Source: Clostridia bacterium | Lineage (GTDB): Bacteria; Bacillota_A; Clostridia; Oscillospirales; Acutalibacteraceae | NCBI GenBank assembly: GCA_017390825.1 | Contig: JAFPAK010000151.1 | Coordinates: 1-5,538, forward strand | DNA length: 5,538 bases | Direction of reading: 5' to 3' | Translations under genes and position numbers: made by a program | Shown: in pieces, positions 1 to 5,219 of the stretch | Layout of the letters: every line of letters starts with the position of its first letter | Numbering within the stretch: the first letter of the stretch is position 1 | Notes under the pieces: model-generated | The model's database searches: none | Told to the model about the DNA's origin: nothing | The model's input: only the letters and a program-made list of their open reading frames with translations

Positions 1-1
1 A

Positions 2-550
2 ATGAATCTTTCTCAGGAGGAACTTGCCGAAAAGATATATGTAACACGGCAGAGCGTTTCAAATTGGGAGAATGGAAAAACCTACCCCGATATTCATAGT
101 CTTCTTTTGCTCGGTTCATTATTTGGTATCTCACTTGACCAATTAGTGAAAGGAGATATTGAAATAATGAAAAAAGAGATCAAAGAAGCAGAAATTATTA
201 AGATGAAACGCTATGGAAGAACCTATACCCTAATGCTAATTGCAACCGCCGTTTCTGCTGTACCGCTGTTTATGTGGCTCGGTGTTTGGGCATTCGTTCC
301 TTGGGGAATCATTTGGGCAATCTCTATGTACTTTGCCTTTAAGATTGAAAAGGTGAAGAAAGATAATGATGTTCAAACATATAAAGAAATTGTCGCATTT
401 ACTGAAGGAAAGCGATTAGACGACATTCAAAAGCAACGAGAGATCGGCAAACGTTCATATCAGAAGATTCTCCTGGTTATAGGTAGTGCTGCGGTAACAT
501 TAATTGTTTGCGTATTGATTGATTTTCTGATGCATATCCTTTTGAACTAA
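2..550 (+). CDS. XRE-family HTH regulator with C-terminal membrane segments (5'-partial)
   Basis: This is a predicted DNA-binding transcriptional regulator, probably anchored in the membrane. The visible protein begins inside a Cro/C1-type helix-turn-helix: SQEELAEKI (residues 4-12) is the first helix of the motif and TRQSVSNWENG (15-25) the recognition helix. SLDQLVKGD (44-52) closes the domain, as is usual in this family. Hydrophobic stretches at about residues 75-93, 95-114 and 155-181 look like three membrane spans, with a charged segment at 115-154 between them. The ATG at position 2 is probably internal: family members normally carry about 10-15 more residues before this point, and no ribosome binding site can be seen. 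The true start should therefore lie left of the window. The stop is TAA at 548-550. Its target genes are unknown. A weak AAGATT/AATCTT inverted repeat (560-584) follows the gene but is a poor terminator. Confidence 0.88.
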   Translation: MNLSQEELAEKIYVTRQSVSNWENGKTYPDIHSLLLLGSLFGISLDQLVKGDIEIMKKEIKEAEIIKMKRYGRTYTLMLIATAVSAVPLFMWLGVWAFVPWGIIWAISMYFAFKIEKVKKDNDVQTYKEIVAFTEGKRLDDIQKQREIGKRSYQKILLVIGSAAVTLIVCVLIDFLMHILLN

Positions 551-595
551 CACCTTGTTAAGATTATATCGAGGCGGAAATCTTTTCTCAAACTA

Positions 596-623
596 TTGAA
601 AACAGATGATTTTTTGTTATAAT
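596..623 (+). promoter_or_regulatory. Sigma-A type promoter with extended -10
   Basis: TTGAAA (596-601), a 16-base spacer and a perfect TATAAT (618-623), preceded by TGT so that the -10 is of the extended TGn type. Transcription would begin near 630. No gene with a ribosome binding site follows at normal distance. The promoter instead leads into a stretch rich in inverted repeats that ends in strong terminators. Confidence 0.7.
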
Positions 624-780
624 AGTAATAGTCGCTGACAACAAAAATCTTGATAGTCCGTATTTTACGGATAATCTGAACACTCCCGATAATATGAGTA
701 AAAATACCCCTACAAAATTGTTTAAGTTACAGTTTTCGGGAGCGAGTGGGAATGATACCAAAGTAACACAGTTTATCTAT

Positions 781-822
781 AGTAGCAGACAGTGGTTTTC
801 ATTGTCTGCTATTGTTTTCTTT
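781..822 (+). terminator. Intrinsic terminator-like hairpin (upstream of the pair)
   Basis: Positions 781-794 pair with 800-813 in a 14-bp stem that contains two G-U pairs. The core TAGCAGACA/TGTCTGCTA is perfect, and the loop is five bases. A T-rich run (812-822) with two interruptions follows. It could terminate or attenuate the transcript starting near 630. The U-tract is weaker than that of the second terminator. Confidence 0.5.
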
Positions 823-911
823 ATTCACATTATTTTGAGCGCAATTATTATCCGCAGCAGAGCCACAGAAATCGTAAATCACGATATAATTTACAACTAA
901 CCGAAGCACGG

Positions 912-949
912 CGGCAGGGAGAATATCATCTCTCTGCCGTTTGTTTTTT
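912..949 (+). terminator. Rho-independent terminator
   Basis: An 11-bp stem (912-922 with 929-939, one G-U pair, six-base loop) is followed directly by TTTGTTTTTT (940-949). This is a textbook intrinsic terminator for rightward transcription. On the opposite strand no T-run follows the stem, so it should not terminate the convergent minus-strand operon that ends at 973. Confidence 0.85.
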
Positions 950-972
950 GCCTAACGAGGCTTATTTTGTTT

Positions 973-1812
973 TTAGATATTAACTTTTACTCTACTGATA
1001 CCATTACTTACTTCTCTTGTTAGAATTGTATCGGGAATTTTACTAAGCCATTTTTTACTGAAGTTTGTATTCCCATAATAGCAATCAAAGTTAGCAATAG
1101 GCAGTACCACCCAATCGCCTGTATCAGTTTTGTTTGCTTCGTAAAAGAAAACCACATCACAAACCACTTCAAGTGGAACACCATTCAAATCAATACTTTG
1201 CAAAACTTCATATTTCTCAGGCGGTAAAATATATTCTTCCATTCTGAGTGCGCCGAGTTCTAGAGCATCGGCGATTATGTCATCAAATCGCAACGCCCAA
1301 GCCGCCTTGGTATTAAGTGCGAATATCGGCACCTGCAACTGGCGAACCTTCTTTTTCCAATCCGTTTTAAAACCTTTTCCAATACCGACTACGGTTGTCT
1401 TTGCCTTTTCACTTATATAAGTAGGATTTTTCTTTACAAACTTAACTATATTTTGAATATGTCTGTAATACCAACCCTCACCCTTGCTATTTACAAGTTC
1501 AGGGTAGTCAGCGGAAAGCTCTCCGAAATTCACAAAAGGCGCATCATCGTTTTTATCGGGAATACTGCACCAAGCGCACAAAGCATTTCTTGCATATTCG
1601 ATACGGGTGTAAGGATCGCCGTCAAATAAACTACCATTTTTATTATGAAAAATATACCCTCTTGCGATAACTGTCAGTATTCTGCCAAAACCTTCAAAAT
1701 CGGTTATGGTTTTAAAGGAAAACCTACCAAGATAGGAAAGGTCATGTTTGCTTGCGGCAGAATATTTTTGCTTTTCGGTATAGGCTTTAAATTCTAACCA
1801 CTCGTTTGTCAT
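973..1812 (-). CDS. Unrecognised protein, translationally coupled to the polymerase
   Basis: This 279-residue protein matches no family I can name. It appears soluble, with no signal peptide or convincing membrane span, and it is rich in aromatic residues. Visible landmarks are a basic patch GKGFKTDWKKKVRQLQ (145-160), an alternating hydrophobic/acidic stretch near 170-188 (WALRFDDIIADALELG) and a beta-rich C-terminal part (about 205-245). The ATG at 1812 is preferred over the in-frame ATG at 1827 because GGAGG lies 8 bases before it. With this start, the ATG overlaps the TGA of the upstream polymerase gene as ATGA, the usual sign of translational coupling. That arrangement suggests equimolar production and a shared job, for example an accessory, template-recognition or regulatory subunit; this role is inference. 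The end is TAA at 973-975, and no minus-strand terminator is visible beyond it. Confidence 0.85.
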   Translation of the reverse strand: MTNEWLEFKAYTEKQKYSAASKHDLSYLGRFSFKTITDFEGFGRILTVIARGYIFHNKNGSLFDGDPYTRIEYARNALCAWCSIPDKNDDAPFVNFGELSADYPELVNSKGEGWYYRHIQNIVKFVKKNPTYISEKAKTTVVGIGKGFKTDWKKKVRQLQVPIFALNTKAAWALRFDDIIADALELGALRMEEYILPPEKYEVLQSIDLNGVPLEVVCDVVFFYEANKTDTGDWVVLPIANFDCYYGNTNFSKKWLSKIPDTILTREVSNGISRVKVNI

Positions 1813-4800
1813 TGCCACAACCTCCATTTCTTTTTCGGCTTAGCTTCATTGTTGTCTACCGCTTGTTCTAACACAACCGACGGCAACACTTCTAGAACAA
1901 ATTGGCGTTTACCGAGTGCCACCGCACACTTTACAACCTCTGTATAATCAAGACAGTTTTTGCCATTTAAGGGGCGAATAATGTTCATACAGTTACGGAT
2001 AATTTGTTCCTTGTAATCCGCCCGAGTGGTTATGTTTGAAAGTAGCATTTGCAAATCCTTACTGTCTCCCTTTTGCTTTGCGAAGTTCTTTTGCATACCC
2101 ATTTTGCGGTACATATCGTCAAGGTCGCAAATAATATCACCAAAAATACGATATCCGCCGTTACGGAAATCGCTGAATACCTCCAAGTAATCATACAGGT
2201 TTCCTGTTCGGCAAATGGTATATAGTATGTTTGTTCTTTCTTCGGGAGGAACAAGATGCCATTTTACTTCATCCAACATAAGCCGTGCTTTATGGATCTG
2301 CTGCGGAAGCACACTATCAAATACCGAATAAAGCTCATCTACCGTGTAATCCTTTTCCTGCCCACGTGCAAAAAGAATGCGGTAAATATCGCCTTTGCGT
2401 TTCATATCGATAGAGATATGCTTTATATACCGCACTCGGCTTAATGCGGTTTCATAATCTGCAATTAAACTTGCTACACGACTAAGCAAAGTGGAATCAA
2501 GATTTTCTTTCCAATCGGGTGTTTGAGCAAAGGCGAACAACTGCTCATCCGATACGGGGCGAACTGCAACCGCTTTGGTTTCACGTTCTAACATATAGGC
2601 TAAATACGGGAGCTTTTCAAGGTTGGAGCTAACCTTATTCCAATCAATACTATCAAAGTATTTCTTTAAGCGTGCATTTTTAGAAGGTTCGTACCACTTA
2701 TGCTTCTCGTCACTACCGACAATGGATTTGTAACGAAGAAAGATACTGCGGCGGGCAGTTTTCTTTTCAATATACTCGGACAAGTCGGGCTTAACACCGC
2801 TTTTGGCCGAGTCAATTTCCAAGCCTGTTAATATGGCAAGGGTTTCCACTTCGTGATAATACCGTTCCTTTTCTTCATCGGCGGTGTTTTCATCATAAGC
2901 GATAATACCTCTGCTAAGCGCCGCATTACTGATCTGACCTACACGGGAGGAAAATGTATTTTTAACTGTTATAAATCTTTCATACCAATCGTTTGCATCG
3001 GCTATTAGCGGTTGCTCGGTTGGTATTTTTAACAGCGGCAGTTCCGTACTGCTTCGCATTACGCATTTATTGACAAGCGGATCGGCAATGGTTTTAACCA
3101 TATCGCCGTCAAAGTCAGCACCGCCCAATCTTTCAGGTATCAAAGAACGGGAATCCACCATAATAACGTAACTAAGGTGAGAAAAGTATTTTTCTCTGAG
3201 TTCGCCCGGTGCCATTGGCTTTACAAGAACTTCTTCATTACGTGCAATATGAGGACTACGAAGAATGGTGTAATAATCATTCTTTTCGTAGCTTGGTTGC
3301 GGAGCGTACATAAAGTTATCGCTTATAAACTCTTGTTCAAGGCGGTGATATGCAGCACCTTTACCAACCGACTGTTTTACCATATAAGCAACAAGCCTTA
3401 AAAGGTCATCGGATAAATAGCGATTATCTCCCGCAACTAAAAGTTTGCCCATAGCATATCTACCAAGCAGATTTTCGGCTTTGTCTTTTAGTTCCTTTGC
3501 ATATATCGGCTCATCGATGAAAAGAGCATTTTTCGCAATAAGTTCCGCACGTAATTTGCGGCGATTATCCGTTAAATCTTCACCTAATTTGTCGGTAAAG
3601 TATCTGCGGCGCGCTTCATTATCCGCAACAAGGCGGTAATATTCCGTTTCGGTGGTCTTGGTTATCCAACAATGCCGTGAATCTTGTTCGGGTGAGCCTT
3701 TGAAGCCGAGCGGAAGATCTTTAGGTCGAAATTCCTCATCGGTCATAGAAAGCGTGTTCAAAAACTGATAGTTCAGTTCCGTTGTATCCTGTGGTTCAAT
3801 CTTATCTTTGCCGGACACATAAAGGGCGTGGTTATATTTCTTGCAACGTCCAAGATACTCTGCCCACGAAAGACCGTTATCAGTCATCCATTTAAGACCC
3901 TTGAACATACTGTCGGTGAGAATCATATCCACGTCGGCGGGGTTGTGTTTATGGCCCCACATATCTACGATAAAAGTTACTTCCAATTCAGAAAGCAAAG
4001 ATGCAAAATCCACCTTATGCACAACACCCTTGATATACGGCATACGGATTTGGAAAGAGTTATGCCCCTTATCAAGTAAATCTGCTAATCTTGGCGAGAT
4101 AAAACCTTCGCCGTCAAATTCCGTTATCGTAATATCTTTATTTTCTTCAGATCGGGTATATTTACGGATAGCATTATTACTGCCGTCACCATTCACGGTG
4201 ACGGTTTTTATATTTTCTATAATCGATTCAGGATTCTTAATTACAATGATTCTTTTGTCGTTGAGAATGGTATCGCTGTCCCTATATCGCTTTCCGCTTG
4301 TGAAAAGCAAAGCGTTATATGCGTATAACTTGCTGAGTTGACACTTACCGATATTTAACCCAAGCATCATACGCTCCCGCAAAGCTTCATACACGTCCTC
4401 TCGCACAAACGACAGTTGGTTTGCACGGCTCATAGAAGCGGAACGCTCAAAGGCGATATACCGTTTATCCTCTTTGCCAAAGTTAAGGGTTATACCCTCC
4501 GATCGGAACATATACTCCGCAATTTTCTGATAATTCAAAACTCTGCCTGCGGCTTTGCGATCAAAGATACCTGAAAAATCTACATAGACAAATACATCTC
4601 GTAATTTATCCGATACCAATTCTGCCTTGTTAGGATCTTCGCTAAGAGTGAGCATTGCCTGATAAAAAATCGGGCAATCGTCTTGCAAAGTATCTTCAAC
4701 CAAATATTCTTTTGACATATCGGTTGTATCGAAATAAAAACTATAACCATCATCTCTTTGCTTAGCGGATGCGATTATGCTTTGCGCCGATATTCCCGAT

Positions 4801-4823
4801 ATGATATATTTTTTGTTTTTCAT
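1809..4823 (-). CDS. Single-chain RNA polymerase of the RNAi RdRP / YonO-like double-psi barrel superfamily
   Basis: This 1004-residue protein shows the ordered motifs of eukaryotic-type RNA-dependent RNA polymerases (RDR/QDE-1), the superfamily that also includes YonO and the catalytic core of multisubunit RNA polymerase. In order these are AFERSASMSR (124-133); SKLYAYNALLFTSG (164-177); DGEGFIS (237-243); FQIR and KGVV (257-268); SMFKG (305-309); LRSPHI (521-526); GGADFDGD (567-574), with D570, D572 and D574 as the expected metal-binding triad; GQISNAAL (629-636); and IDSAKSG (670-676). K265 and K308 are candidates for the conserved barrel lysines. Residues from about 690 to 1004 are largely helical and unrecognised. 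The start at 4823 has AAGGAG 6 bases upstream and a promoter at 4854-4882; the open frame extends to 5063, but that part lies upstream of this promoter. The expected reaction is RNA synthesis; whether the template is DNA or RNA cannot be told. The stop overlaps the next gene. Confidence 0.85.
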   Translation of the reverse strand: MKNKKYIISGISAQSIIASAKQRDDGYSFYFDTTDMSKEYLVEDTLQDDCPIFYQAMLTLSEDPNKAELVSDKLRDVFVYVDFSGIFDRKAAGRVLNYQKIAEYMFRSEGITLNFGKEDKRYIAFERSASMSRANQLSFVREDVYEALRERMMLGLNIGKCQLSKLYAYNALLFTSGKRYRDSDTILNDKRIIVIKNPESIIENIKTVTVNGDGSNNAIRKYTRSEENKDITITEFDGEGFISPRLADLLDKGHNSFQIRMPYIKGVVHKVDFASLLSELEVTFIVDMWGHKHNPADVDMILTDSMFKGLKWMTDNGLSWAEYLGRCKKYNHALYVSGKDKIEPQDTTELNYQFLNTLSMTDEEFRPKDLPLGFKGSPEQDSRHCWITKTTETEYYRLVADNEARRRYFTDKLGEDLTDNRRKLRAELIAKNALFIDEPIYAKELKDKAENLLGRYAMGKLLVAGDNRYLSDDLLRLVAYMVKQSVGKGAAYHRLEQEFISDNFMYAPQPSYEKNDYYTILRSPHIARNEEVLVKPMAPGELREKYFSHLSYVIMVDSRSLIPERLGGADFDGDMVKTIADPLVNKCVMRSSTELPLLKIPTEQPLIADANDWYERFITVKNTFSSRVGQISNAALSRGIIAYDENTADEEKERYYHEVETLAILTGLEIDSAKSGVKPDLSEYIEKKTARRSIFLRYKSIVGSDEKHKWYEPSKNARLKKYFDSIDWNKVSSNLEKLPYLAYMLERETKAVAVRPVSDEQLFAFAQTPDWKENLDSTLLSRVASLIADYETALSRVRYIKHISIDMKRKGDIYRILFARGQEKDYTVDELYSVFDSVLPQQIHKARLMLDEVKWHLVPPEERTNILYTICRTGNLYDYLEVFSDFRNGGYRIFGDIICDLDDMYRKMGMQKNFAKQKGDSKDLQMLLSNITTRADYKEQIIRNCMNIIRPLNGKNCLDYTEVVKCAVALGKRQFVLEVLPSVVLEQAVDNNEAKPKKKWRLWQ
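1821..1825 (-). promoter_or_regulatory. Ribosome binding site deciding the start at 1812
   Basis: GGAGG (minus strand) lies within the last codons of the polymerase gene, 8 bases before the ATG at 1812. An alternative in-frame ATG at 1827 overlaps this site and has no comparable one of its own, so 1812 is the likely start. Confidence 0.75.
4183..4209 (+). terminator. Antisense intrinsic-terminator-like hairpin inside the polymerase gene
   Basis: CCGTCACC (4183-4190) and GGTGACGG (4197-4204) form a perfect 8-bp, GC-rich stem with a six-base loop, followed at once by TTTTT (4205-4209) and more T-rich sequence on the plus strand. It would stop rightward (antisense) transcription. The sense mRNA would also form the stem, but without a U-tract after it. 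The stretch encodes residues 207-214 (VTVNGDGS), just before the DGEGFIS motif. Confidence 0.45.
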
Positions 4824-4829
4824 ATCGTT

Positions 4830-4835
4830 CTCCTT
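4830..4835 (-). promoter_or_regulatory. Ribosome binding site deciding the polymerase start
   Basis: AAGGAG (minus strand) sits 6 bases before the ATG at 4823. No such site serves the longer in-frame start at 5063, which also lies upstream of the promoter and would overlap the Cys-rich gene on the other strand. The 1004-residue product is therefore the likely one. Confidence 0.8.
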
Positions 4836-4853
4836 GCAGAAAAACTTTATATT

Positions 4854-4882
4854 AGTATAGCACAAATGTTCTTTATTTTCAA
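4854..4882 (-). promoter_or_regulatory. Sigma-A type promoter of the polymerase operon
   Basis: Read on the minus strand: TTGAAA (4882-4877), a 17-base spacer and TATACT (4859-4854), with TGC just before the -10 (extended -10). Transcription would start near 4847, giving a leader of about 24 bases to the ATG at 4823. The -35 box lies in the left outer arm of the nested dyad (4876-4960), so a protein bound to that dyad could control the operon. Confidence 0.75.
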
Positions 4883-4960
4883 TACATTTGGTTATTTGAT
4901 AACTGCCCCCACAAATTCGGGATTGTGAGTGTATTTTTGTTATCAAATCGATATTGAAAA
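4876..4960. repeat. Nested inverted repeats in the divergent control region
   Basis: Three inverted repeats share nearly the same centre (4918-4921). The outer arms are TTTTCAATA (4876-4884) and TATTGAAAA (4952-4960), the middle arms ATTTGATAAC (4894-4903) and GTTATCAAAT (4939-4948), and the inner arms CACAA (4910-4914) and TTGTG (4923-4927). All arms match perfectly. The left middle arm is also part of a small palindrome, GTTAT-TTG-ATAAC (4891-4903). The set fills the space between the divergent genes and covers the polymerase -35 box and the region just before the Cys-rich gene's ribosome binding site. It could be an operator, a centromere-like site for the ParM system, or a folded single-stranded DNA element; the sequence alone does not decide. 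Confidence 0.6.
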
Positions 4961-4965
4961 GGAGG
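4959..4965 (+). promoter_or_regulatory. Strong ribosome binding site of the Cys-rich gene
   Basis: AAGGAGG lies 9 bases before the ATG at 4975 and fixes that start over the upstream in-frame ATG at 4954, which overlaps the inverted repeat and has no ribosome binding site. Confidence 0.85.
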
Positions 4966-4974
4966 AAAAAGACT

Positions 4975-5205
4975 ATGCTTAAAACAACACCAAGCGAAGC
5001 AGAAGCTATTCGACACATCATTGAAACACATTGTGCTAACTGTGACGAAGACGGCAACTGCATTTTGCTTGACGATGGCGAAACTCATCGTTGTGTGCAA
5101 CGTATTTGTATGCACGGTATCCACTGCAACTATTTTAAAGACGCAGTATTACCCGCATTCAAGACGCTTCACGAAGAAATTATGAAACACAACAATTTAA
5201 AGTAA
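4975..5205 (+). CDS. Small Cys-rich protein of the 'Cys-rich VLP' type
   Basis: This 76-residue protein has six cysteines (C20, C23, C29, C40, C45, C51) spaced like a metal-binding domain, followed by YFKDAVLP (53-60). The pattern CANCDEDGNCILLDDG, then C-Q, then C-x-Y/W-F, then AVLP resembles the Cys-rich VLP domain found in many mobile elements of Firmicutes. As I recall, those relatives are often longer, with a second C-terminal zinc-ribbon-like cluster; here the protein ends soon after VLP, so it is a short version. Zinc binding is inferred from the cysteines, and the function of the family is not established to my knowledge. The gene lies 14 bases upstream of the ParM-like gene and is probably cotranscribed with it. 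No strong plus-strand promoter was found; TTGCAG-16-TATAGC (4834-4861) is a weak candidate. Confidence 0.8.
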   Translation: MLKTTPSEAEAIRHIIETHCANCDEDGNCILLDDGETHRCVQRICMHGIHCNYFKDAVLPAFKTLHEEIMKHNNLK

Positions 5206-5219
5206 GGAGAAATGTAAAA

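Larger units (their letters stand above)
630..949 (+). ncRNA. Candidate structured RNA between promoter and terminator
   Basis: A transcript from the 596-623 promoter would run through several possible stems: TCCGTA/TACGGA (657-662/666-671), CTCCCGA/TCGGGAG (683-689/736-742), a long hairpin at 781-813 and the terminator hairpin at 912-939. It would be about 195 nt if it stops at the first U-tract or about 320 nt if it stops at the second. A 68-codon open frame (694-900) lies inside and has a hydrophobic stretch, but it has no ribosome binding site and spans the 781-813 hairpin. A noncoding RNA or a regulatory leader that has lost its gene seems more likely than a protein. I do not recognise the RNA as a known family. 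The start is estimated from the promoter. Confidence 0.35.

Noticed and set aside
560..588. AAGATT/AATCTT inverted repeat after the XRE gene, as its terminator.
   Set aside because: The stem is AT-rich, only 6 bp, with a 13-base loop and a short, interrupted T-run.
694..900. A 68-codon open frame (+) with a hydrophobic stretch near residues 36-53, inside the promoter-to-terminator unit.
   Set aside because: There is no ribosome binding site before the ATG, and the frame spans a strong 14-bp hairpin. A small membrane peptide is possible because the promoter and terminator bracket it, but the support is too thin to call a gene.
950..961. GCCTAACGAGGC, whose GCCTAAC half resembles an integron attC core.
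   Set aside because: A seven-base match without the paired simple sites or the long imperfect palindrome of an attC site is a chance match.
792..983. A 63-codon open frame (+) running through the 912-949 terminator.
   Set aside because: It reads through a textbook terminator, has no ribosome binding site and overlaps the end of the minus-strand gene.
3841..4341. A 166-codon open frame on the plus strand.
   Set aside because: It lies wholly antisense to conserved polymerase motifs (DGEGFIS, KGVV, SMFKG), crosses the antisense terminator hairpin and has no ribosome binding site.
4712..4740. TTGACA-17-TAAAAA, a possible plus-strand promoter within the 5' part of the polymerase gene.
   Set aside because: The -35 is perfect but the -10 is poor, lacking the conserved final T, and it lies inside coding sequence about 240 bases from the Cys-rich gene.
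4824..5063. An 80-residue N-terminal extension of the polymerase with a hydrophobic stretch resembling a membrane anchor.
   Set aside because: It lies upstream of the operon's promoter, overlaps the Cys-rich gene on the other strand and has no ribosome binding site, whereas the ATG at 4823 has AAGGAG at ideal spacing.
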